A DNA stretch of 64,000 bases from VXNE01 sp965261535 (GTDB lineage: Bacteria; Pseudomonadota; Gammaproteobacteria; Pseudomonadales; Azotimanducaceae). Both the position numbers and the translations under genes were made by a program. The stretch covers positions 1,426,001 through 1,490,000 of the forward strand of contig OZ253469.1 in the NCBI GenBank assembly GCA_965261535.1. Reading direction: 5' to 3'. The notes under the pieces are model-generated. The model did no database searches. It worked only from the letters and a program-made list of their open reading frames with translations, and was not told where the DNA came from. This document shows, in pieces, positions 6,980-15,871 of the stretch (positions within the stretch are counted from its first letter, which is position 1; each line of letters begins with the position of its first letter).

Positions 6980-8986
6980 ATGCAAACCGTTTCGAAGCTA
7001 CGCGTAGTCGCCAACTACGAACCGGCAGGGGATCAACCCACGGCCATCGCGCAGCTGATCGAAGGGCTCGAAGACGGCCTCGCAAACCAGACCCTCCTGG
7101 GCGTCACCGGCTCTGGCAAGACCTTCGCCATCGCCAAGGTCATAGAGGCTGTCCAGCGACCGACCCTGGTGCTCGCCCCCAACAAGACACTTGCGGCCCA
7201 GCTCTACGGCGAGTTTCGCGAGTTTTTCCCGAGCAACGCGGTGGAGTACTTCGTCTCCTACTACGACTACTATCAACCCGAGGCGTACGTTCCGGCGTCC
7301 GACACCTACATCGAAAAGGACTCGTCCATCAACGCCCACATCGAACAGATGCGGCTGTCGGCCACCAAGGCGCTGATGGAACGGCGCGACGCGATCATCG
7401 TCGCATCGGTCTCCGCCATCTACGGCTTGGGCGATCCGCAGTCCTACCTTCGGATGGTGCTCCACCTTGACCGCGGCGACCGCGTCGATCAACGCCACAT
7501 CATCCGACGCCTGGCGGAACTGCAGTACACGCGTAACGACACTGCCTTTCAGCGCGGCGCCTACCGCGTCCGCGGCGACGTGATCGACGTCTTCCCGGCG
7601 GAGTCCGAGAAGCAGGCGGTACGCATTGAGCTATTCGATGACGAAATCGAAAACCTTTCAGTCTTCGACCCGCTGACCGGCGAAGTCGAGAGCCGCGTCC
7701 CCCGTTACACGGTGTTCCCCAAGACCCACTACGTCACGCCGAGGGAGCGCATACTTGCCGTCATCGACGATATCCGCGAAGAACTCCGCGACCGCGTCGA
7801 ATACCTCAGGTCGAATGACAAACTGGTGGAGGCGCAACGCCTGGAGCAACGCACCCGCTTCGATCTGGAAATGATCAAGGAGGTCGGGTACTGCAACGGC
7901 ATCGAGAACTATTCGCGCTACCTTTCCGGTCGCCAGGCAGGGGAACCGCCGCCCACCCTGTTCGACTACCTGCCGAAAAACACACTGCTGGTCATCGACG
8001 AGTCCCACGTGACCGTCCCGCAACTGGGCGGCATGTACAAGGGAGACAGGTCGCGCAAGGAGACATTGGTCGCATACGGCTTTCGGCTGCCGTCGGCACT
8101 GGACAACCGGCCGCTGCGATTTGATGAATGGGAAGTCCTGTCGCCGCAGATGATCTTCGTTTCCGCGACGCCCGGTAACTATGAAGCAGAGAACACCGGG
8201 CAGGTGGTCGAGCAGGTGGTGCGGCCCACCGGCCTCGTCGATCCCGAGGTCATCGTTCGTCCCGCGTCGACGCAAGTGGATGACCTGTTCGAGGAAATCC
8301 GCACAACGGTGGCCAAGGGCGAGCGCGTCCTGGTCACGACGTTGACCAAGCGCATGGCCGAAGACCTCACCGAATACCTCGACGAGCACGGCGCGCGCGT
8401 GCGTTATCTGCACTCCGACATCGATACCGTCGAGCGGATCGAGATCATTCGCGATCTTCGGCTCGGCGTGTTCGACGTCCTCGTCGGCATCAACCTTCTG
8501 CGGGAGGGGCTGGACATGCCCGAGGTATCGCTGGTGGCCATCCTCGATGCCGACAAGGAAGGCTTCCTGCGTGCCGCGCGCTCGCTGATTCAGACCATAG
8601 GACGCGCCGCGCGCCACCTGAACGGACGCGCCATTCTCTACGCGGACAGGATCACAGGATCCATGCGGGCAGCCATCGACGAGACCGAGCGGCGGCGAGC
8701 GAAGCAGATCCAGTTCAACGCCGAGCACGGCATCACCCCGAAAGGAATCGTCAAGGACATTCCCGACATCATGGAGAGCGCGCGCGCCATCCCCGGTCGC
8801 GCGAAGACCAGCCGCCGGTCGGGCCAACGCCTCCGGATCGCGCCCGAGAATCCTGCGGAACTCGGCAAGCTGCTCGCCAGGCTTGAACGCGAAATGATCG
8901 ACCGCGCGAAGAACCTGGAGTTCGAGGAAGCCGCCGCGCTGCGGGACGAAATCGTCACGATTCGCGACCAACAGCTCATGCACTAG
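6980..8986 (+). CDS. uvrB: Excinuclease ABC subunit B
   Basis: UvrB is the damage-verifying helicase of nucleotide excision repair, loaded by UvrA and recruiting UvrC. The 668-residue protein is of full family length with Walker A GVTGSGKTF, the beta-hairpin YYDYYQPEAYVP, DESHVTVPQ, the helicase VI-region QTIGRAARHLNG, and a C-terminal UVR/UvrC-interaction domain (EREMIDRAKNLEFEEAAALRDE). The start ATG gives the expected MQTVSKLRVVANYEPAGDQP N-terminus. No LexA box is visible directly upstream because it follows the nucleoside hydrolase by 3 bp. Confidence 0.98.
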   Translation: MQTVSKLRVVANYEPAGDQPTAIAQLIEGLEDGLANQTLLGVTGSGKTFAIAKVIEAVQRPTLVLAPNKTLAAQLYGEFREFFPSNAVEYFVSYYDYYQPEAYVPASDTYIEKDSSINAHIEQMRLSATKALMERRDAIIVASVSAIYGLGDPQSYLRMVLHLDRGDRVDQRHIIRRLAELQYTRNDTAFQRGAYRVRGDVIDVFPAESEKQAVRIELFDDEIENLSVFDPLTGEVESRVPRYTVFPKTHYVTPRERILAVIDDIREELRDRVEYLRSNDKLVEAQRLEQRTRFDLEMIKEVGYCNGIENYSRYLSGRQAGEPPPTLFDYLPKNTLLVIDESHVTVPQLGGMYKGDRSRKETLVAYGFRLPSALDNRPLRFDEWEVLSPQMIFVSATPGNYEAENTGQVVEQVVRPTGLVDPEVIVRPASTQVDDLFEEIRTTVAKGERVLVTTLTKRMAEDLTEYLDEHGARVRYLHSDIDTVERIEIIRDLRLGVFDVLVGINLLREGLDMPEVSLVAILDADKEGFLRAARSLIQTIGRAARHLNGRAILYADRITGSMRAAIDETERRRAKQIQFNAEHGITPKGIVKDIPDIMESARAIPGRAKTSRRSGQRLRIAPENPAELGKLLARLEREMIDRAKNLEFEEAAALRDEIVTIRDQQLMH

Positions 8987-9076
8987 CCCGCCCGTCAGGA
9001 TCGCCCAATCGACGGTAGAGCTACAGTCATCAGCGCGATGGGCATTTTGGGAGGGCCACCTGTCTCGGAACCGGAG

Positions 9077-10065
9077 CTACGGACTTCGTCGTCGACGGAA
9101 AAGCCACGCCAATGTCGGCACAACCACCAACGCCAATCCGATGTACAGGCCGTAGCTGTCCAGCGCCTCGCGAGCGGGCTGGGAACTGTAAAGGGCGATG
9201 GCGATCCCGGCTAGCACGGATACCCCGCTCGCAGCGTTGACCAGCAACCGATCCTGGACGGCCGGTAGTTCTTCTCGAAGCAGCTCGCGAATCCGGTTGG
9301 TCAAACCATCCTGACCACGGACGGCTTTTTCGACGTCCTTTTCTAACCGCCCGATAGAATCGCGGATCTCCGCATATTCATTTGTGACGGTTTTGAATTG
9401 ATCGTCAATCACCTTGAACCGCGTGCCGAGCACGTTCCACGGAAATCCCGACTGAATCAACCGATCAAGCAACGCCTCAGGACCTTCTTCAGTTGTTGAA
9501 TCCTCCCAATCCACCGCTCGCATACCGGTCGGAGCGCCCTTTCTTTCCGAGCGTACATAGCCCTCTCGATTCTGGTATGCGCCTTCGTAAAGGGCATCCG
9601 GTCGTTCGCCTTCGGACAGTTTCAAGATGGACAATCGGAACAGTCTCTCTCCGAAAATAAGCGCCGCTCCTCGCTGGAACTATTGCTGAGCGTCCAGTTG
9701 AGCGTACCCCGGTACCCGGCATCAACCTGCGTCGTGGGGGCGACGACGCCTTCTCGCTGCAAGTCCGTCGTTGGGCTGACAATCCCGTGGAGGTCGCAAT
9801 CGGGAAAATGTTGCTTCACTATCTCCCGCGTGAAGTTAATCGTCTCAAGCGCGGTGAGAGCGACGGATTGTCCGGGCGAAACAATGATGCCCTTCTTGTC
9901 ATTGGGGCCCGAACCGAGTTCGAACACCTTGCCTGTGGTGTGAAACTCTCCCGCCGCGCCAAGCCTCAGCACATAGGAATTCGGACGCACACACGCCTTG
10001 TCGCCTTTCTCGATGACTGAACCCAAGAGCCCGATGATTTCTTTGTCGTTGAGGAGTTGGGCCAT
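9077..10065 (-). CDS. dUTPase/dCTP-deaminase-fold protein with coiled coil and C-terminal membrane segments, apparent 1-nt frameshift
   Basis: Two overlapping frames (10065 to 9622, and about 9650 to 9077) join into one 329-residue protein if the TTTT run near 9652-9658 had one more T; then the text reads RLFFGERLFRLSILKLSEGE without a break. Residues 1-185 match the dCTP deaminase/dUTPase beta-barrel (RPNSYVLRLG; SPTTDLQREGVVAPTTQVDAGYRGTL; YEGAYQNREGYVRSERKG). The barrel's catalytic Glu of true deaminases (LE) appears replaced in NWTLSN, so activity may be lost or dUTPase-like. A coiled coil (about 215-270) and two hydrophobic segments (ASGVSVLAGIAIALY; GLYIGLALVVVPTLAWLF) follow, with a basic tail. 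This architecture suggests a membrane-tethered nucleotide sensor or effector. Function unknown. Confidence 0.7.
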
Positions 10066-10256
10066 TTCATATGCTTTGCGAGAACTTGACGGATACTATC
10101 GCACTTGGGCCCGTGCCTGGATTCCCGCTTGTTTGTTCGACCCAGTGGATCCTGGCCCTGCCGACGGGCGGACTGTCGTCGACCGCGCCGGGCCATGTCA
10201 CTACAACGCCCGTCGGACACGAGCTGTAGTGCCCAACGCGACGACGGGGCCGACAG

Positions 10257-10886
10257 TTACAGCCCCCGCAACGCCGCCTCGATGGGCATATCGCCATCGA
10301 GTAAACCGAAAGACTTGCCGATAGTGTTGTCGAGATCCAGACACATGACCAATGCCATCGCGAGATTCTCCCGCGAGGTCAGACCGCGGCCTTGCAGGTC
10401 GGCGCTGGCGACGACCCTCTCCGTCGCTGCCTCCTCGGTCAATCCGCCCGGACAGACGATGGTGTAGTCCAGGCCCGTCTCGCGCAAATGGTTGTCCGCA
10501 TGGGCTTTGGCCTTGTGGTAGTGCGCGATTCGCGAAGTACTGTGGATGTCAGCGTTGAGCGAACTCAGCATGATGTAGCGACGCGCGCCCTGGGTCTGCG
10601 CGGCAACCATGGATCGAATCGCGCCGACGTAATCCACCAATACCGTCTTGTCCTTGCCGGTGCGACCGCCCGAACCCGCAGCGAAGATGATGGCATCCGC
10701 GCCCGCGATCGCATGGTCGATGGGGTACTCCAGGTCGCCGAGTACCGTCGGCACGCCCAGCGCATCGAACTTCGCGCGTTGCGCCGGATCGCGGATCATC
10801 GCCAGCGGATTGTGCGGGCTCTGGACAAGGCGGCGCACGACGCGCGTTGCCGTATTGCCGTTTGCACCGATGACTAACACCTTCAT
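10257..10886 (-). CDS. NAD(P)-binding Rossmann-fold (atypical SDR) protein
   Basis: The 209-residue protein starts with the dinucleotide-binding GANGNTATRVVRRL and contains GADAIIFAAGSGGRTGKDKT and the SSLNADIHSTSRIAHYHKAKAHAD region with a YxxxK-like element. This is the NAD(P)H-binding, atypical short-chain dehydrogenase type (YwnB/NmrA/HIM1-like), often involved in redox sensing or quinone/flavin reduction. It lies divergent from the MATE gene with 149 bp between them and upstream, on the same strand, of the dUTPase-fold gene (191 bp gap with no clear feature). Specific substrate unknown. Confidence 0.85.
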   Translation of the reverse strand: MKVLVIGANGNTATRVVRRLVQSPHNPLAMIRDPAQRAKFDALGVPTVLGDLEYPIDHAIAGADAIIFAAGSGGRTGKDKTVLVDYVGAIRSMVAAQTQGARRYIMLSSLNADIHSTSRIAHYHKAKAHADNHLRETGLDYTIVCPGGLTEEAATERVVASADLQGRGLTSRENLAMALVMCLDLDNTIGKSFGLLDGDMPIEAALRGL

Positions 10887-11035
10887 TGTTTACCTCCCCA
10901 GGATTCCCGGCGCCGCTCGCGCGAAGGACCGGGCCGCGCACTGCGACCCTGTTCCAGCACGGCAGCGAGATAATCCGCCCAAAACGCCTCGATGGCTATA
11001 GTGTAGCGGCCTGGACCTTCGATCATGCAACCCCA

Positions 11036-12388
11036 ATGAGTGTCACACGACCGCGCGGCAGCTTTACCGACGGCGACCTGCCGAGACATGTGACGCGCCT
11101 GTCCGGGTTCATGATCATGGGTTTCCTCGCCATGACCCTGGCGCAATTCGTCGAGGCGGTCTATCTCGGCATTCTCGGCACCAGCGCCATCGCGGCTGTC
11201 ACGTTCACGTTTCCCGTCGTCATGGCCCTGAGCGCCGCCTCGCGAGGGATCGGTATCGGGACCAGCGCGGTGCTGGCGCGGGCCGTGGGCGGCGGCGAGA
11301 ATGAACGCGCCGCCGTCCTTGCCAGTCACGGCCTCTTTCTTGACCTGATATTCAACGTACTCTGCGCCGTCCTGCTGCTCTTCTTCGCCGAGCCGCTGTT
11401 TCACTTGCTTGGCGCGCGCGGCGAAATCCTCGATCTTGTCGTCGCCTATGTCACGATCTGGGCCTTCGGATTCCCCCTCTTCGGCTTGGCGATGGTGGGG
11501 TCCGGCCTCATGCGTTCCATCGGCGATCCCGCGTTTCCGGGCTATGTCATGGCGGTCGGATCAGGTGTCCAGGTCTTGATCGGACCGTTTCTTATCTTCG
11601 GCTGGTTCGGTTTTCCCGCCCTCGGTATCGAAGGCGCCGCCTGGTCGTTCGTCCTGGCGCGTTCGCTGTCCTTCCTGATGACCGCCTATTGGTTCACGCT
11701 GAAGCGACGCATGATTCGCGCTTCCTTGACTTCCTTCTTCGCCTCCGTGCGAACCATTCTCCACGTCGGCATTCCGGCCATGGCGACCAACCTTATCGAA
11801 CCGTTGTCGGCCGCGGTCATTACGCGCCTGCTCGCCTCTTTCGGCACCGCAGTCGTCGCCGGCTTCGGCGTTGCGGCCCGCATAGACGCAGTGGTATTCA
11901 TGGTGGTGATTGGCATTTCGTCAAGCACGACGCCCCTGGTCGGGCAGAACTGGGGCGCCCGACTGTACGACCGAGTCGACCGGGCGCTCGCCCTCTGCTA
12001 TCGATATTGCCTGCTATGGGGCGTGATCGCCGCCACGATCATGTGGGTCGGCGGCCAGTTATTCGTGTCGCTGATCAACGATGACCCGGAAGTGGTTGCC
12101 ACGGCCACGACCTATCTCTACATCCTGCCCATCACCCTCGGCTTCGCCGGCATGTTCAACGTCGCCAACGGCGCATTCCAGGCGCTGTCCAAACCTGCGC
12201 CGGCGCTAATCCTGTCGCTGCTGAAGCTGTTCGTGTTTTACGTGCCCCTGGCGCTGGTGGCGAGCCAATACTTCGGCTACACGGGCGTTTTCACCGCCGC
12301 CGCGTTGACAAATGTCGTCCTCGGACTGTGGGGACGCGAGTGGAACCGCAGGGTGATCGTCAGGGAACGTAGGCAGCATGAGTCATAG
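11036..12388 (+). CDS. MATE-family multidrug/toxin efflux transporter
   Basis: A 450-residue integral membrane protein with about 12 hydrophobic segments arranged as two MatE repeats (first repeat from LSGFMIMGFLAMTLAQFVEAVYLG; second from VGIPAMATNLIEPLSAAVITR). It exports cationic drugs or metabolites using Na+ or H+ gradients across the inner membrane. The ATG at 11036 was chosen because it directly precedes the N-terminal cytoplasmic segment; the frame stays open upstream but that text is not MATE-like. It ends 192 bp before the split methyltransferase gene; that gap shows nothing recognisable. Confidence 0.9.
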   Translation: MSVTRPRGSFTDGDLPRHVTRLSGFMIMGFLAMTLAQFVEAVYLGILGTSAIAAVTFTFPVVMALSAASRGIGIGTSAVLARAVGGGENERAAVLASHGLFLDLIFNVLCAVLLLFFAEPLFHLLGARGEILDLVVAYVTIWAFGFPLFGLAMVGSGLMRSIGDPAFPGYVMAVGSGVQVLIGPFLIFGWFGFPALGIEGAAWSFVLARSLSFLMTAYWFTLKRRMIRASLTSFFASVRTILHVGIPAMATNLIEPLSAAVITRLLASFGTAVVAGFGVAARIDAVVFMVVIGISSSTTPLVGQNWGARLYDRVDRALALCYRYCLLWGVIAATIMWVGGQLFVSLINDDPEVVATATTYLYILPITLGFAGMFNVANGAFQALSKPAPALILSLLKLFVFYVPLALVASQYFGYTGVFTAAALTNVVLGLWGREWNRRVIVRERRQHES

Positions 12389-12580
12389 CCAAACCGTACA
12401 TGTAGTAGTCCCCAGTCCGCCGAAGCCCCAGGTGGTCAGTTGGACAATGATTTTCGGCAGCAATGAGCATTGAACCGCACGGTTTCAACGCTTATGGTGA
12501 CGAAAACGAACCATTGAACGGAACCTAGCTTTCAGTATGTGATCGGATGCCCGTTCCCTCACAGCGCAACAAAGAACATC

Positions 12581-13126
12581 ATGATCCACCAATTGCCGCT
12601 CGATTTGACCGAACCTTCGAACGTGGTGGTCTTTCCCCCACGAAAAGGCGCTGATCGGGCCGCCATTGAAGAGGACGAGTTTCCTTTCGAAGAATTCTGC
12701 GGCGTCGCGGAGTTGGAGAGTTGGCGAAAGGAAATTAACCGGCCTCTCTACCATGTGCACAAGTGGTGGGCGCAGCGCTTGGGCTCGGTGTTCCGAGCGA
12801 TCGTCATGAGCACATTGGCACCGGCCGGAACTGATGTGAAGCGCGGCTTCTATCAACCCATACGATTTCCCGACGCGGTCGTGTTCGATCCTTTCATGGG
12901 TAGCGGAACCACCATAGGCGAAGCGCTCAAGCTCGGCTGCCGAGTGGTCGGGCGCGATATCAACCCCGTGGCGTACTTTGCGGTCAAGAATGCCCTGTCC
13001 TTCCATCCCCGCGCCGAAGTCATTCGAGAGTTCAAAGCGATTGAACGCGACATCGCCGCGCAGGTTCAGTACTTCTACCAAGCGCGCTTACCGGAAGGCG
13101 GGGAGGCTCAAAGCCTCTATTACTTT
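12581..13126 (+). pseudogene. DNA methyltransferase (adenine-specific, DUF1156/Zn-ribbon type), 5-prime part, split by transposon
   Basis: These 182 codons are the front of a methyltransferase: residues 58-75 YHVHKWWAQRLGSVFRAI and the SAM-binding motif I DPFMGSGTTIGEAL at about 103-116, followed by GRDINPVAYF. The frame runs into the transposon end at 13127. Removing 13127-17397 (element plus one target copy) joins it in frame with 17398-19041 to give a 729-residue protein. The KWWAQRLGSVFRA signature and the later zinc ribbons are typical of large adenine-specific methylases near nucleases. The ATG at 12581 suits the conserved start. As it stands the gene is interrupted. Confidence 0.85.
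13119..13126. repeat. Target site duplication, left copy (ATTACTTT)
   Basis: The 8 bp ATTACTTT abut the left inverted repeat and recur at 17390-17397 next to the right one. Eight bp is the usual duplication length of IS1595-family elements. Confidence 0.92.
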
Positions 13127-13152
13127 GGGAATTACATACTTGACTCCCACAG
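13127..13152 (+). repeat. Left terminal inverted repeat of the IS1595-type element
   Basis: 26 bp, exact reverse complement of 17364-17389. Confidence 0.92.
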
Positions 13153-13200
13153 AACACCTTGATATTCTACCCGTGTTCTCTGATAGAGAGTCACGGGAAG

Positions 13201-14130
13201 ATGGAAGACAAGGTAACGATTTCGACATTTGAACTGTTCCAACGGTACCCCGACGCGGAATCCGCTAGGGTTTATTTCGAAGAGCGCCGCTGGAAGGGCC
13301 ACGTCCATTGCCCGCATTGCGGCTGCGACGGGCGCATATCCGCCCGCAAAGGCAAGCGAATCGGATACTACCGATGCGGCGACTGCAAGGAAGAGTTCAC
13401 CGTCCGCACGAAGACCATCTTCGAACGCTCCCATGTTCCCCTGCACAAGTGGCTGTACAGCATGTATCTGGTCGTCACCAGCCGCAAGGGCATATCTTCC
13501 CTGCAACTGTCCAAGGAAATCGGCGTCACGCAGAAGACCGCGTGGTTCATCCTAGGACGTCTGCGAAAGGCTTGCGGCGGCGACTTCGACCAGCTTGGCG
13601 GCATCGTCGAAATCGACGAATGTTTCGTCGGCGGCAAGGAAGCCAACAAGCATGCCGACAAGAAGCTCAACGCGGGACGCGGCGCGGTCGGCAAGCAAGC
13701 CGTCATGGGACTGCGCGAGCGCGACACGGGACGATCCATCGCCATGCCCGTCGAAGGCACCGGCCAGCGGGTTCTCCATCGCGAGATACGCAAGCACGTC
13801 GAGATGGGGAGCGAGATCCACACGGACGAGCACGCGGGCTACGCCAATCTTCCCGACTATATCCGCAGCCACGTCAGCCACGGCAAGGGCGAGTATGTCG
13901 GCGCCGGCAACGTCCACGTCAACAGCGTCGAATCCATGTGGGCGGTTCTCAAGCGCGGGCTGTACGGGACGTGGCACAAGGCGAGCGTCAAGCACCTCGC
14001 GGGGTACGTGAACGAGGCGACGTTCCGGTTGAACGAGGGGAACGTGAAGATTCATACTAACGACCGTCTCGCGTCCTTCGCGGAGCGCGCGTTCAAGCAT
14101 CGCATCACGTACAAAGAGTTGACCGCATGA
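13201..14130 (+). CDS. IS1595-family (ISXO2-like) transposase
   Basis: A 309-residue DDE-type transposase. An N-terminal zinc ribbon (CPHC at residues 37-40, CGDC at 59-62) is followed by a helix-turn-helix region (SSLQLSKEIGVTQKTAWF). The catalytic core has IVEIDECFVGG (Asp139), HTDEHAGY (Asp209) and VHVNSVESMW (Asn241/Glu244), the DD(N/E)-type triad of IS1595 elements. The ATG at 13201 starts with MEDKVTISTF and lies 49 bp inside the left inverted repeat. The next gene overlaps its stop by 4 bp, so the passengers are translationally coupled to the transposase. Confidence 0.95.
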   Translation: MEDKVTISTFELFQRYPDAESARVYFEERRWKGHVHCPHCGCDGRISARKGKRIGYYRCGDCKEEFTVRTKTIFERSHVPLHKWLYSMYLVVTSRKGISSLQLSKEIGVTQKTAWFILGRLRKACGGDFDQLGGIVEIDECFVGGKEANKHADKKLNAGRGAVGKQAVMGLRERDTGRSIAMPVEGTGQRVLHREIRKHVEMGSEIHTDEHAGYANLPDYIRSHVSHGKGEYVGAGNVHVNSVESMWAVLKRGLYGTWHKASVKHLAGYVNEATFRLNEGNVKIHTNDRLASFAERAFKHRITYKELTA

Positions 14131-14735
14131 GCGATGGGACGCTTAATTACATCTACTTCAACTCCCACATCCATCCGGCGTCCGTGGGAAGCCTGCTCAG
14201 GGAAGTCTACGGTGCATGGAGAAAACAGCCGAACACGCCGATATGCCTTCTGATCCATTGCGAAGGCGGGAACATCATCCATGCGATACATGCATACGAA
14301 ATGCTTCGCGCCATTCCCGTCGAGCTTACGACGTGGAACGTGGGATGGGTGGCATCGGCGGCGATCTTGCTCTATGTCTCTGGCGTCAGAAGAATAGCCG
14401 CACCGCATTCATCGTTCGTATTCCACAATGTGATAGCTGGCACTACCGACGCACAAGACGCTGCTGCTGTAGCAGCCAACGGAAGTGCCGTCGATCCGAC
14501 GAGGCTCCGCCAAGCCGACATCATCCACGAGAGAACCGGATTTTGCGAGACATCTCCCATTGGTGACGAACTCGTGTGGCGAGACCCAACGTGGGGTGTC
14601 GACAACGGGTTCGTTCATTGCGTCAAGCATCTCGATATTCCCCTTGGGTCAATGGTGAAGTTCTCCACTAGAGACTATTTAGCGGACCCGAGGCAAATTC
14701 AGAAGGCCAACATCATAGGAGTACACGATAAATGA
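14127..14735 (+). CDS. ClpP-like serine protease (transposon passenger)
   Basis: The 202-residue protein has the crotonase-like fold of ClpP: PICLLIHCEGGNIIHAIHAYEML, then TWNVGWVASAAILLYVSG with the likely nucleophile Ser77, and AAPHSSFVFHN with the likely catalytic His100. A clear acid partner is less certain (GVDNG). Housekeeping ClpP pairs with ClpX/ClpA; this divergent form has no ATPase beside it. It starts in the stop codon of the transposase (ATGA overlap) and itself overlaps the P63C gene by 4 bp, so the three genes form one operon. Its role in the element is unknown: processing the transposase or the neighbour protein is conceivable. Confidence 0.82.
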   Translation: MSDGTLNYIYFNSHIHPASVGSLLREVYGAWRKQPNTPICLLIHCEGGNIIHAIHAYEMLRAIPVELTTWNVGWVASAAILLYVSGVRRIAAPHSSFVFHNVIAGTTDAQDAAAVAANGSAVDPTRLRQADIIHERTGFCETSPIGDELVWRDPTWGVDNGFVHCVKHLDIPLGSMVKFSTRDYLADPRQIQKANIIGVHDK

Positions 14736-15703
14736 GCCAAAAAGAACTGGATGCCATCGCCGACAAGGTTCTAGCCTACGACCCGACCGCGAAGAAAAGA
14801 CCGCTGGAAGTCATCGCGGGAGCGGCGGATACGCCGCTTGTCATCGGCGACATTGAGATTCCCTGCTTCGTCCTTGAGGATGAAACGCGGGTGCTGACCC
14901 AAGGAGGATTCCTGACGGCGATTGGTCGTTCTCGAACACCGAGGGCTGGTACGGGGGGTGTCGACAACCTACCCGCTTTTCTGACTCCAAAGAACCTAAA
15001 GCCCTATATTTCCAATGATTTAGTCGTGTCGACAACTCCCATCCAATTCAAGGGACAAAACATGACTTCAGCCGTTGGGTACAAGGCGGAAATCCTGCCA
15101 CAAGTTTGCGAGGTCTACCTGAAGGCAAGGGACGCTGGTGTCCTTCTTCCGTCGCAAGAACACATCGCAAAGCGAGCGGACATAATCATCAGGGGATTGG
15201 CAACTGTCGGCATCATCGCCCTGGTGGACGAGGCGACCGGCTACCAGAAAATCCGCGAAGAAAATGCCCTTGCAAAAATTTTCGAAGCGTACATTGCCGA
15301 AGAATTGCAACCGTGGACGCTGACCTTTCCCATCAAGTTCTACGAGGAAATCTGCCGACTGCGCGGATGGGACAACATTCTTTCCGTCAGGCGTCCTTCC
15401 CTAGTGGGGCGCATCACCAATGATGTTGTCTATGAGAGGCTGGCTCCCGGAGTTCTTGACGAATTGAGAGAGAAGAACCCCGTCCTGCCTGAAGGTTATC
15501 GGAGGGACAGGCATCACCAGTGGCTCACGCCGGATCTGGGGCACCCGCAGCTAAGCAGGCACCTGGAAGGCGTGATGGCTCTCATGCGGGCATCCACCAG
15601 TTGGCATGTGTTCGAGAGGCATCTTGAAAAGGCGTATCCGAAACCGGGAAAGCCAGAACGCAAAGAACCACCATCTGTGATGGATGAAATTTTCAAGATG
15701 TGA
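14732..15703 (+). CDS. P63C-domain protein (transposon passenger)
   Basis: A 323-residue protein whose last 110 residues match the P63C domain: FPIKFYEEICRLRGWDN, RRPSLVGRITNDVVYERLAPG, VLDELREKNPVLPEGYRRD, HHQWLTPDLGHPQLSRHLEG and MALMRASTSWHVFE. The N-terminal half has a VLTQGGFLTAIGRS segment and GLATVGIIALVDEATGYQKI, which resembles small phage/KilA-N-associated DNA-binding proteins; helical, no membrane segments. P63C proteins are found in phages and mobile elements and their role is unknown. Translational coupling to the ClpP-like gene suggests the two act together. Confidence 0.85.
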   Translation: MSQKELDAIADKVLAYDPTAKKRPLEVIAGAADTPLVIGDIEIPCFVLEDETRVLTQGGFLTAIGRSRTPRAGTGGVDNLPAFLTPKNLKPYISNDLVVSTTPIQFKGQNMTSAVGYKAEILPQVCEVYLKARDAGVLLPSQEHIAKRADIIIRGLATVGIIALVDEATGYQKIREENALAKIFEAYIAEELQPWTLTFPIKFYEEICRLRGWDNILSVRRPSLVGRITNDVVYERLAPGVLDELREKNPVLPEGYRRDRHHQWLTPDLGHPQLSRHLEGVMALMRASTSWHVFERHLEKAYPKPGKPERKEPPSVMDEIFKM

Positions 15704-15871
15704 AAATCTGCGACAATCCTCTCCCTTCGCCTCAAGGAGAGATTGCGGGATGCGGGAACTGGATGCCCCTCCCATCGTGACCTACGACAGCGCCAATCCC
15801 GCAACGCTCTCGCAAGGGGGGACGAAAAGCTGGCGGATTCGCGACTGAAACTCAAGCCGCCCGCGCGTCGT

